Source: Occultella glacieicola (GTDB lineage: Bacteria; Actinomycetota; Actinomycetes; Actinomycetales; Beutenbergiaceae). Taken from it: a stretch of 64,000 nt of DNA. The notes under the pieces are model-generated. The model was not told the DNA's origin and made no database searches. It saw only the letters and a list, made by a program, of their open reading frames with translations. This document shows, piece after piece, positions 40,862-49,649 of the stretch; position 1 is the stretch's first letter; every line of letters starts with the position of its first letter. The DNA lies in the NCBI RefSeq assembly GCF_004353825.1, contig NZ_SMNA01000012.1:62001-126000 (forward strand). Reading direction: 5' to 3'. A program made the position numbers and the translations under genes.

Positions 40862-41682
40862 GCACCGGACCGAGGGTCAGCGTCGCCACGATCTGCTTCG
40901 ACGGCTTCGGCGACGAGAACTTCGAACCCACCTTCGCCCACGCCCCGGCCCTGGGGATCCGGGAGATCGAGTTCAACACCTGGTACCCCCGCAACCTCAC
41001 GCCCGCCGGGCTGGACTCGGTGCGGCAGCGCAGCGAACGGGCCGGGCTACGGCCCGCCACCCTGCAGGTGTCGCCGTTCGCGCCCGGCCCGGACAGTGCC
41101 GACCTGACCCGCGAGAGCAGCCGCTGGCTGTGGCTGCTCGAGGCCGCGGAGCGACTCGGCGTCGGCGTGATCAAGGCCACCGGCTCGGCACGCGGCACCC
41201 ACGGCGGCCTGGACGCGGTGATCGACCTGCTCCGGGTGATCGCCCCGATCGCGGCCGAACGCGGGCTCACCATCGCCGTCGAGAACCACGCCAACAACGT
41301 CCTCGAGCACCCCGAGGACTACGACGAGTTGTTCGCCGCGATCGGTACCCCCGCCGTCGGCATGTGTCTGGACACCGGGCACTTCGCTGCCTCCGGGCAC
41401 GATCCGGTCGCGGTGGCCGGCCGGTTCGCCGACCGCCTGGTCCACCTCGACCTCAAGGACTGCGCCGGCATGGTCGACGGCGCTCCACAGTTTGTCCGCT
41501 TCGGTCACGGCACCGTCGACTTCGACGCCACCCTCGCCACGGCCGTGTCGAACGGATACACCGGGTACCTCGTCATCGAGCTGCCTCTCATCGACCGCGC
41601 AACGATGGCGGCCGACCTCCGTGCGGGAGCCGAGTTGGCCCTCCGCCACACCCCCGATTTCACCTCCCCCCTCTCGACATAA
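40858..41682 (+). CDS. Sugar phosphate isomerase/epimerase-like TIM barrel
   Basis: 274 residues of the AP-endonuclease-2 TIM-barrel superfamily. Metal ligands expected from the family are visible: Glu142 (VENH), Asp172 and His175 (LDTGH), His196 (VHLDLKD) and a late Glu (VIELPL). Members include tagatose/psicose 3-epimerase, inosose dehydratase and C-glycoside-cleaving enzymes. Coupling to a Gfo/Idh/MocA gene fits an inositol-like or 3-keto-glycoside route. ATGA overlap at the start; 11 bases to the next gene. Confidence 0.88.
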   Translation: MSTGPRVSVATICFDGFGDENFEPTFAHAPALGIREIEFNTWYPRNLTPAGLDSVRQRSERAGLRPATLQVSPFAPGPDSADLTRESSRWLWLLEAAERLGVGVIKATGSARGTHGGLDAVIDLLRVIAPIAAERGLTIAVENHANNVLEHPEDYDELFAAIGTPAVGMCLDTGHFAASGHDPVAVAGRFADRLVHLDLKDCAGMVDGAPQFVRFGHGTVDFDATLATAVSNGYTGYLVIELPLIDRATMAADLRAGAELALRHTPDFTSPLST

Positions 41683-41693
41683 GGAGTTCCCCC

Positions 41694-43049
41694 ATGTCGC
41701 AAGTTGGCAAGGACGCCACCGGCCGTTTCCACCGACTCCCCCGAACCGCCCGCCTGTCCGTCGCGCTCGTCGGTACTGCCGCCCTGGCTCTACTGACCGC
41801 CTGCGGCGGCGACGACGGCGATCCGCCCTCAGCCGAGGACGTACCGTCCGAGGGCCCCATCGCGATCACCTGGTACGGCTCGGACGCGCGCAACGCGGCG
41901 GTCCAGCAGGTGGTGGACAACTGGTCCGCGGAGAACCCGGACGTCCAGATCGAGACCCAACCCACCACCTTCGATTCCTACTGGGACCGGGTCTCGGTGC
42001 AGGCCGCCGCGGACAACATCGCGTGCGTCGCGGCCATGCAGTCGCGCTACCAGGCCCGCTACGAGGACCGTGGCAACCTGCTGGCGCTCGACGGGCTCAT
42101 CGAGGACGGCACGATCGACGTCTCCGGCATCCCCGAGGTGGTGCTGGAGAGCCAGCGTGCCGCCGACGGCCACATCTACGTGATCCCCTACGGCATCTGG
42201 TTCGAGGGTGCCACCTTGAACGTGCCGCGACTGGCCGAGTTCGGCCAGACCCCTCCGGACGCGTCCGGGTCCTGGGTCGACTACGTGGACTGGGCCCTCG
42301 GAGCCCAGCCCAGCATGCCCGAGGGCACCTGGGCGATCGCTGACCGCGGCGACCAGATCACGCAGTTCCAGGCCTACGCCCTCGGCCAGGGCGAGACCCT
42401 CTTCGGCGACGGCGAGGTCGGCTTCTCCGAGGAGACCCTCACCTCGTGGTTCGACCTGTGGACGCGCGCCGTCGACGGCGGTGCCGCGCCCCCGCCGGAC
42501 GTGAACGCCGAGTACGCCGGCGTCCCGACCACGCAGTCCCTGATGGCCGTGGGCGGCGTGCTGGTGAGCAGCACCGGTGACAACAACATCTCCGACGTCC
42601 AGATCGCGCTGGACCAGAACGGCCTGGGCACGGTCAGCATCGTCGCCTCCCCCACCGATGGCGTGCCGCAGGTGGTCGGCGCGAACGGCTGGTCGATCTC
42701 GGCCAACTGCACGAACGTGGCCGCCTCGGCGGACTTCATCTCCTCGTTCGTCAACACCCCGGAGAACGCGACGATCCTGGAGACCCAGACCGGACTGCCG
42801 CCGGTCACCTCGGTGCTGGAGGGCCTGCAGGAGGACCCGGAGGTGTCGCAGGCGATCAAGGACCGGATCGCGCTCTACTTCGATCTGCTCGACCAGGGCG
42901 CCACGGTCGACGTCTGGCCGGACGGCGCTCAGGCGCTCGTCTCGCAGATCGCCACCAGCTACCAGGAGGTCGCCTTCGGCCAGACCAGTTCGCAATCGGC
43001 CGCGGCTGACTTCATCGCCCAGGCGAACGCCGCACTCTCCGGGTTCTGA
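41694..43049 (+). CDS. Extracellular solute-binding lipoprotein, CUT1 family 1
   Basis: 451 residues. A long basic N-terminus precedes the hydrophobic stretch and the lipobox LTAC (Cys37). The mature part begins ITWYGSDARNAAV. AAGGAG is 7 bases before ATG 41694. It is followed by the strong stem-loop at 43068-43099 and then by its two permeases. Sugar or glycoside ligand expected from the XylR-type control, not shown by sequence. Confidence 0.92.
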   Translation: MSQVGKDATGRFHRLPRTARLSVALVGTAALALLTACGGDDGDPPSAEDVPSEGPIAITWYGSDARNAAVQQVVDNWSAENPDVQIETQPTTFDSYWDRVSVQAAADNIACVAAMQSRYQARYEDRGNLLALDGLIEDGTIDVSGIPEVVLESQRAADGHIYVIPYGIWFEGATLNVPRLAEFGQTPPDASGSWVDYVDWALGAQPSMPEGTWAIADRGDQITQFQAYALGQGETLFGDGEVGFSEETLTSWFDLWTRAVDGGAAPPPDVNAEYAGVPTTQSLMAVGGVLVSSTGDNNISDVQIALDQNGLGTVSIVASPTDGVPQVVGANGWSISANCTNVAASADFISSFVNTPENATILETQTGLPPVTSVLEGLQEDPEVSQAIKDRIALYFDLLDQGATVDVWPDGAQALVSQIATSYQEVAFGQTSSQSAAADFIAQANAALSGF

Positions 43050-43067
43050 CCCCGACGCAGCAGCACT

Positions 43068-43099
43068 CGGGTGGGGCCTCGGGGTCGAGGCCCCACCCG
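43068..43099 (+). promoter_or_regulatory. Intercistronic stem-loop between binding protein and permease
   Basis: Perfect 13-bp stem (CGGGTGGGGCCTC at 43068-43080, complement at 43087-43099) with a 6-base loop GGGGTC. It starts 18 bases after the binding-protein stop and ends shortly before the ribosome-binding site of the permease (AGGAAGG, 43104-43110). Likely raises binding-protein mRNA over permease mRNA. Confidence 0.88.
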
Positions 43100-43117
43100 G
43101 ATCAGGAAGGATCGACG

Positions 43118-44113
43118 ATGATCGACACCCATGGGCAAACCGCGGCAGCGTCCGCGAGGCCCACGACCTCTGACGCGTCCGCTGACCCGGCACGCCGGGG
43201 CCGACCTCCCCGCACGGCGTGGACCGAGGCGCAACGCACCACGGCCGCCGGCTACGCGTTCCTCACCCCGTGGCTGCTCGGCTTCTTCGGCATCACCCTG
43301 CTGCCGATGCTCGCCTCGCTCGTGCTGTCCTTCACGAACTTCTCCGGCTCGTTCCGGACCGTGGAGTGGATCGGCTTCGAGAACTACCGGCTGATGTTCA
43401 CGGTGGACCCCGCGTACTGGCAGTCGGTGCGGGTGACGTTCACCTACGTGCTCGTCTCGGTGCCGATCATGCTGGTCTTCGCCCTGACCGTGGCGACCCT
43501 GCTGAACAAGGGCATCGCCATGCTCGGCCTGTACCGGACCATCTTCTACGTGCCCTCGCTGCTCGGTAGCAGCGTGGCGATCGCGGTGCTGTGGCGGTTC
43601 ATCTGGGGCGAGACCGGGCTGTTGAACAACGTCCTGGACCTGTTCGGGATCGTCGGGCGCAGCTGGATCGGCCACCCGGACACGGCGCTGCTGACGATCA
43701 TGGTCTTGAACGTGTGGACGTTCGGCTCCCCGATGATCATCTTCCTCGCCGGGTTGCGTCAGGTGCCGGCCGAGCTCTACGAGGCGGCCGGGCTCGACGG
43801 CGCCGGCCGTCGCCAGCGGTTCTGGCACATCACGCTGCCGTCGATCTCACCGGTGGTGCTCTTCAACGGGATCCTCGCCGTGATCGGCGGCTTCCAGGCC
43901 TTCACCCAGGTCTACGTGGTCAGCGGCGGCACCGGTGGGCCGGCCGGATCCACGCTCTTCTACACCCTGCTGCTCTACCAGCGAGCGTTCGGCGAACTGC
44001 GGTTCGGCTACGCCTCGGCGATGGCCTGGGTGCTGCTCCTGATCATCGGTGCGGCCACCGCCGCGGTGTTCGCCAGCGGACGCTACTGGGTCTATTACGG
44101 AGACGAACGATGA
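43118..44113 (+). CDS. CUT1 ABC importer permease, MalF type
   Basis: 331 residues. About 40 soluble residues, then six helices and the YEAAGLDGAG loop. Paralogous to the permease at 20893-21846. ATG 43118 has a good AGGAAGG site. The stop overlaps the next permease (ATGA). Confidence 0.93.
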   Translation: MIDTHGQTAAASARPTTSDASADPARRGRPPRTAWTEAQRTTAAGYAFLTPWLLGFFGITLLPMLASLVLSFTNFSGSFRTVEWIGFENYRLMFTVDPAYWQSVRVTFTYVLVSVPIMLVFALTVATLLNKGIAMLGLYRTIFYVPSLLGSSVAIAVLWRFIWGETGLLNNVLDLFGIVGRSWIGHPDTALLTIMVLNVWTFGSPMIIFLAGLRQVPAELYEAAGLDGAGRRQRFWHITLPSISPVVLFNGILAVIGGFQAFTQVYVVSGGTGGPAGSTLFYTLLLYQRAFGELRFGYASAMAWVLLLIIGAATAAVFASGRYWVYYGDER

Positions 44114-44982
44114 CCACCTTGGCAGTCGCGCGTCGGCGGCACCGGATCGTGCCCTACGTCGCCCAGCGCACGTTCATCCACGTCGGCCTGGTCTCGGCCG
44201 CGTTCGTGATGGTCTACCCGTTGCTGTGGATGACGGCGACGGCGTTCCGTCCGTCCGAGCAGGCCCTGATCGAGGATTCCCTGTGGGTCCCGGAGCCCAC
44301 CCTGGAAAACTTCGTCCAGGGCTGGAGCGCGGTCGGTCAGAGCGGGTTCGGGGTGTTCTTCCTGAACTCCTTCATCGTGGCGGGCCTGGCGGTGATCGGG
44401 AACGTACTCTCCTGCGCCCTGGCCGCGTATGCGTTCGCCCGGCTCCCGTTCCGGGGGCGCAAGTTCTGGTTCGGCCTGATGATCGGCACCATCATGCTGC
44501 CGATCCACGTGCTGCTGATCCCGCAGTACCTGCTCTTCAACGCGCTCGGCTGGGTGGACACGTTCCTGCCGCTGATCGTGCCGAAGTTCCTGGCGACCGA
44601 GGCGTTCTTCGTGTTCCTGCTGGTGCAGTTCTTCCGGCTGATCCCGCGGGAGATCACCGAAGCCGGCCGGATCGACGGCTGCGGACACCCGCGGATCTTC
44701 CTTCGGCTGATCCTGCCGCTGTCGGTGCCCGCGCTGACCACCGCGGCGGCGTTCTCGTTCATCTGGTCCTGGAACGACTTCCTCCAGCCACTGATCTACC
44801 TGACCAGCCAGTCGAACTACACCGTGCCGATCGCCCTGTCCCTGTTCGTGGACTCCTCGGGCACCTCCAACTACGGCGCCCTGTTCGCGATGTCCCTGCT
44901 CTCGCTGATCCCGGTGATCGGCTTCTTCCTGGCCTTCCAGAAACTCCTCCTCGACGGCATCTCAACGACGGGACTCAAATGA
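44110..44982 (+). CDS. CUT1 ABC importer permease, MalG type
   Basis: 290 residues; paralogous to 21843-22706, sharing the same TTGLK ending. The docking loop reads TEAGRIDGCG, with Gly for the second Ala of EAA, a tolerated change in this family. ATG 44110 is fixed by the overlap with the preceding stop. The 3' end overlaps the SDR gene as ATGA. Confidence 0.93.
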   Translation: MTTLAVARRRHRIVPYVAQRTFIHVGLVSAAFVMVYPLLWMTATAFRPSEQALIEDSLWVPEPTLENFVQGWSAVGQSGFGVFFLNSFIVAGLAVIGNVLSCALAAYAFARLPFRGRKFWFGLMIGTIMLPIHVLLIPQYLLFNALGWVDTFLPLIVPKFLATEAFFVFLLVQFFRLIPREITEAGRIDGCGHPRIFLRLILPLSVPALTTAAAFSFIWSWNDFLQPLIYLTSQSNYTVPIALSLFVDSSGTSNYGALFAMSLLSLIPVIGFFLAFQKLLLDGISTTGLK

Positions 44983-45773
44983 CCAGCCCCACCCCTCGAC
45001 GATTCGACAACCGCACCATGGCCGTGACCGGCGCCGCCTCCGGCATCGGCCGCGCCACCGCCACCCGTCTCGCTGCCGAGGGCGCCCAGGTGGTGCTCCT
45101 GGACCGCAATCTCGACGGCCTGGCGGCCACCGAGCAGGCCGTCCGGGAGGCCGGCGGGCAGGTCCTGGCGCATCAGCTGGACCTCTCCTCCGAGGCCTCG
45201 GTGACCGAGACCGCGCACACCCTGGCCGCCGAACACCCCCGGCTGCACGGCCTGATCGGGTGCGCCGGCGTGGTCCACATCGACGGCGTGCAGGAGAACC
45301 CGTTCCTCGACCGCGGCCTGGCCGGCTGGGACCTGCTGTTCGGCGTGAACGTGCGCGGCATGGCCCAGCTGGTGCACGAGCTGGTCGCACCCCTGGTGGC
45401 CGCCCGCGGCGTGGTCGTCACGGTGTCCTCCGAGGCCGCCTACCGCTCCCGGGCCGGCCGCTGGATCTACGACGCGTCCAAGGCGGCGCTGGTCTCGGTG
45501 ACCCGCTCGATGGCCGCGGCACTGGCCCCCGACGGGGTGCGGGTGGTGGGCGTGGCCCCCGGCGGCACGATCACCGAGATGCACCTGCTCGACCATGACG
45601 ACCCGGAGGCGACGCGCAGCCGGATGCGGGCGGCCGGCGGGTCCAACCTGCTCGGCCGGCTCGCCGAACCGGAGGAGATCGCGGCCGCGATCGCGTTCCT
45701 GGCCAGCGCGGACGCGAGCTTCATCACCGGCACCACGATCGCCGTCGACGGCGGCGGGGCGGGTAGCCGATGA
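44979..45773 (+). CDS. Short-chain dehydrogenase/reductase
   Basis: 264 residues: TGAASGIG at 17-24, Asp42 for NAD, Asn124, Ser151-Tyr164-Lys168, and a VDGGG ending. Instead of the usual NNAG, GCAG (94-97) stands before VVHIDG. Overlaps on both sides place it in cassette V. Substrate unknown, presumably an intermediate of the sugar imported by the neighbouring transporter. Confidence 0.91.
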   Translation: MTSPTPRRFDNRTMAVTGAASGIGRATATRLAAEGAQVVLLDRNLDGLAATEQAVREAGGQVLAHQLDLSSEASVTETAHTLAAEHPRLHGLIGCAGVVHIDGVQENPFLDRGLAGWDLLFGVNVRGMAQLVHELVAPLVAARGVVVTVSSEAAYRSRAGRWIYDASKAALVSVTRSMAAALAPDGVRVVGVAPGGTITEMHLLDHDDPEATRSRMRAAGGSNLLGRLAEPEEIAAAIAFLASADASFITGTTIAVDGGGAGSR

Positions 45774-46648
45774 GCGCCCGGTACGCCCTCGTCGGCCTGG
45801 GCAACGTCGGCTCGGACCTGACCAGCGCCGCCGTCGCCGCCGGGCTCGACCTGCACGTCTACGACCTCGACGCCGCGGCCCGGGAGCGGGCCGGCAACGC
45901 CGGCGCCGTCGTCCACGAGTCCGCGGCCGAGGCCGTCGACGGCGCAGCCACCTTGGTCCTGTCGCTGCCCAATGCCGAGGTGGTCGACGCGGTCCTCGCC
46001 GGCGGCGCCCTGGACGCGCTGCGCCCGGGCGGGGCGCTCATCGACATGTCCACGAACCTGCCGCAGAACGCGGTGACGCTCGCGGCCACCGGCCGCGAGC
46101 GCGGCCTCACGGTGCTCGATGCCCCGGTCAGTTACGGACCGGACGGGCTGGTCGCCTTCGTCGGCGGCCCACCTGAGGACGTGACGGCACAGCGGGAGTG
46201 GCTGGACGCCGTCGTGACCCAATGGACCCATGTTGGTGCGCACGGCCAGGGCCAGTACGCGAAGCTCGTCCAGAACATCCTCAGCGGTGTGCAGATGGGC
46301 GTGATCGCCGAGGTGCTCGGCTTCGCCAGCCGGGCCGGTACCGACCTGGACGCGTTGGCCGCGGCGCTGCGCCCGACCGGCGCGCACTCGCGGATGCTGG
46401 AGCGCACCATGCCCGCGATGCGAGAACGGCGGTACGGGTCGGCCGGGACGATGGCGCTGCACGCCAAGGACATGGGCTACGCCCTGCGCGCCGCCGAGCA
46501 GATCGACGCCCGGATGCCGTTCACGCAGGCCCTCCTGACCGTGTTCCAGGAGACCCTCGCCGCCGGCGACCCGCGCTGGGGTCAGACCGCCCTGATCGAG
46601 TGGTTCCTCGCACAGGACCGGGACGCCACGGACGGAGACGACGAGTGA
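45770..46648 (+). CDS. 3-Hydroxyisobutyrate dehydrogenase-like oxidoreductase
   Basis: 292-residue beta-hydroxyacid dehydrogenase. GLGNVG at 10-15 region binds the cofactor, DAPVSYGPDG is the substrate-binding loop (usual DAPVSGG, here Tyr-Gly-Pro), and Lys165 in YAKLVQN is the catalytic lysine. Family members act on 3-hydroxyisobutyrate, tartronate semialdehyde, 6-phosphogluconate or sulfolactaldehyde. In a sugar-acid cassette a tartronate- or sugar-acid-type substrate is more likely. Overlapped by genes on both sides. Confidence 0.88.
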   Translation: MSARYALVGLGNVGSDLTSAAVAAGLDLHVYDLDAAARERAGNAGAVVHESAAEAVDGAATLVLSLPNAEVVDAVLAGGALDALRPGGALIDMSTNLPQNAVTLAATGRERGLTVLDAPVSYGPDGLVAFVGGPPEDVTAQREWLDAVVTQWTHVGAHGQGQYAKLVQNILSGVQMGVIAEVLGFASRAGTDLDALAAALRPTGAHSRMLERTMPAMRERRYGSAGTMALHAKDMGYALRAAEQIDARMPFTQALLTVFQETLAAGDPRWGQTALIEWFLAQDRDATDGDDE

Positions 46649-47676
46649 GCACGACGAGCCCGGACCCGATCGGCGTCGGCATCGTCGGCATGGGCAACAG
46701 CGGCTGGTTCTACCACGCCGAGGGCACCCTCGAGCACAGCCCGGACTACACCATCGCGGCCGTGAACGCCCGGACCACCGAGCGCACCGAGGCGGCCGCG
46801 GCACGGTTCGGCGCGCGTGGCCACGCCACCTGGCAGGTCCTGATCGAGGACCCGGCCGTGCGGCTCGTGGTGATCGCGACCCCGCACCACCTGCACGAGC
46901 CGGTCGCGGTCGCCGCCCTGGAGGCCGGCAAGGACGTCGTCGTCGAGAAGCCGATGGCGGTCACCGCCGCCGAGACCGACCGGATGATCGCCACCGCCGA
47001 GCGCACTGGAAGGCTCCTGACGGTCTTCCAGAACCGCCGCTGGGAGCCGACCTTCCGGCTGATCCGGGAGCTCGTGGCGGCCGGGGAGATCGGAGACGTC
47101 TGGCGGGTCGAGGAACGCCGCATGCACGCCGGCAAGTACACCGTCTCCGCCGAACGGGCCCACGCCGGGACCGCGCTGGCCCAGTGGGCGCACACTACCG
47201 CCGGCGGTGGCGGCGTCGGCTACCTGATCGCGCCGCACCTGATCGACCACCAGGTGGTGCTGCACGGCGCCCGCCCGGAGTCCGTCGCGGCCCTCACCCA
47301 CACCTACCCCGGCGACGAGGTGGAGCACTACCTCGACCTGCGCCTGCGGTTCCCCGGGGCGCGGGATGCGCGGATCGAGATCTTCCGGGAGAACGCGGTG
47401 GATCTGCCGAAGTGGTCGGTGTTCGGGTCCGAGGGCACGATCGTGTGCCCGGACTTCCAGACCCTGCGCCTGGACCGCTCCGACGGGACCAGCCGGCTGG
47501 AGACCGGGTTGCGCCCCCTGCAGGCGTGCGACGAGTTCTACGAGGCGCTGGCCGTCGCGCTGCGGGACGGCGGTCCGCCGCCGGTGGACCCGAACGAGGC
47601 GGCGGTGGTGGTCGAGGTGCTCGAGGCAGCACACCGGTCAGCGGCAGCGGGTGGGGTCGTGGTCGATCTGCCGTAG
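46645..47676 (+). CDS. Gfo/Idh/MocA-family oxidoreductase
   Basis: 343 residues from GTG 46645 (GTGA overlap). GMGNSG at 15-20, Glu101-Lys102-Pro103 in the canonical motif, and GVGYLIAPHLIDHQVVLHG with the conserved catalytic residues. It belongs to the glucose-fructose-oxidoreductase-like branch close to YdgJ/YvaA oxidoreductases. Last gene of cassette V, followed by a short hairpin. A cassette with one canonical and one EKP-less family member parallels cassette III. Confidence 0.92.
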   Translation: MSTTSPDPIGVGIVGMGNSGWFYHAEGTLEHSPDYTIAAVNARTTERTEAAAARFGARGHATWQVLIEDPAVRLVVIATPHHLHEPVAVAALEAGKDVVVEKPMAVTAAETDRMIATAERTGRLLTVFQNRRWEPTFRLIRELVAAGEIGDVWRVEERRMHAGKYTVSAERAHAGTALAQWAHTTAGGGGVGYLIAPHLIDHQVVLHGARPESVAALTHTYPGDEVEHYLDLRLRFPGARDARIEIFRENAVDLPKWSVFGSEGTIVCPDFQTLRLDRSDGTSRLETGLRPLQACDEFYEALAVALRDGGPPPVDPNEAAVVVEVLEAAHRSAAAGGVVVDLP

Positions 47677-47682
47677 TGGCTT

Positions 47683-47697
47683 CACCAATGGTTGGTG
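47683..47697. terminator. Small hairpin between convergent operons
   Basis: CACCAA (47683-47688), loop TGG, TTGGTG (47692-47697), in the 39-bp gap between the last oxidoreductase and the aldolase of the rhamnose operon. No T-run; it may serve both strands. Confidence 0.5.
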
Positions 47698-47715
47698 CTG
47701 CCCCATGAGCCCGGG

Positions 47716-48477
47716 TCAGCCAGCGTCCAGCCGAAGCAGGGCACGGCGGTAGCTCTCATCCTCCCGGGTCGCGATCCGCCGGACCTCGGACGACGGGAGA
47801 GCCACCGCATCGCGCCCGGCCGCGAGCAGCAGCCGTGCCATCTTCACCACCATGAGCGTGACGTCCAGCGCAGCGTGCGCCGTCAAGGCATGTGCGACCA
47901 TCCCGTGACCCTCCAACAGCCAGACGTTCGAACAGCCGGTCCCCGCCCGAACCAGGTTCAGCGCCTGCTTCGCGAGTTCCAGGCCCGGATCGTGGTAGTC
48001 GAGAAGAACGGATCGTGTCCCGCACATCACCACGTGATCGGGGATCATGCGCTGCCGGGCCAGCTCCTCCCCGCGTCCGGCGGCCATCAGGGCAAGCACG
48101 GGTGTCGGATGGGTATGCAGGATGACCCCGGCACCGAGCTCCGCGCCGAGTACCGCATGCAGGCCGGCCTCAACGGACGGACGTGCGGCGGCCGGGTTCG
48201 CTCGGTCGACCAAGACCTCCTTCCAGTCGGCGTCGGTCGAACACTGCTCGATCCCGGCGACCAGGCGGTTGCGGCTCACCTCGACGAAGTCGGATGGCCG
48301 GAGATGGCTCAGGCGTGTGCCACTCGCCGTGACGTGGAAACGATCGTCCGGCGTCTGGACCGAGATGTTGCCTTCGGCCGCGACGACGAGGTCGCCGCCC
48401 GGGGCGCCGGCGGCTCTGGCCGTCTCCGCGGCCAACGCCAGCTCCTGGTCATCGGCGGCCGTCGTGTGGCTCACCAT
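47716..48477 (-). CDS. rhaD: Class II aldolase, rhamnulose-1-phosphate aldolase
   Basis: 253 residues of the FucA/RhaD/AraD zinc fold. Zinc ligands His121 and His123 (LHTHPTP) and His191 (EGHGM), and catalytic Glu103 (SVEAG). It should split L-rhamnulose 1-phosphate to dihydroxyacetone phosphate and lactaldehyde. The assignment to rhamnose rests on the operon: its start overlaps the isomerase stop by 7 bases and rhamnulokinase is upstream. Actinobacteria often have a bifunctional aldolase/dehydrogenase (RhaE) instead; here only the aldolase domain is present. Confidence 0.8.
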   Translation of the reverse strand: MVSHTTAADDQELALAAETARAAGAPGGDLVVAAEGNISVQTPDDRFHVTASGTRLSHLRPSDFVEVSRNRLVAGIEQCSTDADWKEVLVDRANPAAARPSVEAGLHAVLGAELGAGVILHTHPTPVLALMAAGRGEELARQRMIPDHVVMCGTRSVLLDYHDPGLELAKQALNLVRAGTGCSNVWLLEGHGMVAHALTAHAALDVTLMVVKMARLLLAAGRDAVALPSSEVRRIATREDESYRRALLRLDAG

Positions 48478-49649
48478 CCCGCCGGACTGCCGACACGGGT
48501 GCGTTCGCGGGCGAGTGCTGCGCCGGATCGCCGGTAGGCATCCAGTGGCTTGTCAGGCACGCCGAGCTGTTGCCGTGCCTGGAGAACGAGCGGCCGGCCG
48601 TCGGTCTGGTAGGCGTCGTCGATGATCTGGTTGCACCCGACCACGTCGCCGTCGGCCTGGGCACGTTCCAATTCGTCGAGATCGACCAGGAGTGCCTTGG
48701 CGAAGGCCAGTTGGACCGCATCGATGCTGCGCAGCATGGCCGACATCTTGTCCTCGACCATCGCGCACTGGTCGATCTTGTAGAGGATCTCGCGAGCGGG
48801 ACCCGCCACAACGGGGTCCGGGTCCTCCTCGGCCTTGATCAGCTCCAGACAGATCAGGAAGAGTTCGTGCGGGTTGACCGCGCCGACGAACAGGTCGTCG
48901 TCACCGTACTTCTTGCTGTTCAGGTCGAACCCGCCGAGCCGCCCGCGGCTGAGCAGGGTCGCGACGATGTGTTCGATGTTGGTCCCCAGCGGGTGATGCC
49001 CGATGTCCACCAGCACGCGCGCCCGAGGTCCGAGCGATTCGCACAGCAGGAGCGACTGTCCCCAGTCGGCGATGTCGGTGTGGTAGAAGGCAGGTTCGAA
49101 GAACTTGTACTCGAGCAGCAGGGACATGTCGTTCGGCAGGTGGCCGTAGATCTCGGCCAGTCCTTCCTCGAGCCATCGGCGCCGGCGCCGGAAGTCCCCT
49201 TGCCCCGGGTAGTTGGTGCCGTCGGCCAACCAGAGTGAGATCTGGTGCGATCCCGTGGATTGAGCGATGGCGATGCAGTCGACTACGTGGCCGATCGCCT
49301 GGGCGCGGATGGACGCGTCGACGTTGGTGAGGGAGCCGAGCCTGTAGTTGTCCTCCTGGAACAGGTTCGGACTGATCGAGCCGATTCGCACACCTCGCTG
49401 TTGTGCGTACGTGGCGAGCGCGGCGTAGTCGTCAACGGCATCCCATGGGATGTGCAGGGCCACGGTCGGTGTGACACCGGTCAGTTGGTGAACCTCGGCG
49501 GCGTCCTCGATCTTCTCCCAGACGTCTCTGGCTGTTCCAGGCGTGTCGAAGACCTTGAAGCGGGTGCCGGTGCTGACGTATCCCCACGACTGCGTCTCGA
49601 TGGCCAGCCTGACGACTCTGTCGACGACTTCCTGCGGGTCCCGGGTCAT
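48471..49649 (-). CDS. rhaI: L-rhamnose isomerase, non-canonical RhaI type
   Basis: 392-residue TIM-barrel isomerase of the Pseudomonas stutzeri/actinobacterial RhaI type, which converts L-rhamnose to L-rhamnulose with a divalent metal. YVSTGTRFKVFDTPGTARD at the N-terminus, LLEYKFFEPAFYHTDIADW, VDIGHHPLGTNIEHIVA and FDLNSKKYGDDDL are its characteristic blocks, with the metal-binding Glu, Asp and His. ATG 49649 overlaps the kinase stop (ATGA); the longer upstream frame is not used. Confidence 0.92.
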   Translation of the reverse strand: MTRDPQEVVDRVVRLAIETQSWGYVSTGTRFKVFDTPGTARDVWEKIEDAAEVHQLTGVTPTVALHIPWDAVDDYAALATYAQQRGVRIGSISPNLFQEDNYRLGSLTNVDASIRAQAIGHVVDCIAIAQSTGSHQISLWLADGTNYPGQGDFRRRRRWLEEGLAEIYGHLPNDMSLLLEYKFFEPAFYHTDIADWGQSLLLCESLGPRARVLVDIGHHPLGTNIEHIVATLLSRGRLGGFDLNSKKYGDDDLFVGAVNPHELFLICLELIKAEEDPDPVVAGPAREILYKIDQCAMVEDKMSAMLRSIDAVQLAFAKALLVDLDELERAQADGDVVGCNQIIDDAYQTDGRPLVLQARQQLGVPDKPLDAYRRSGAALARERTRVGSPAGW

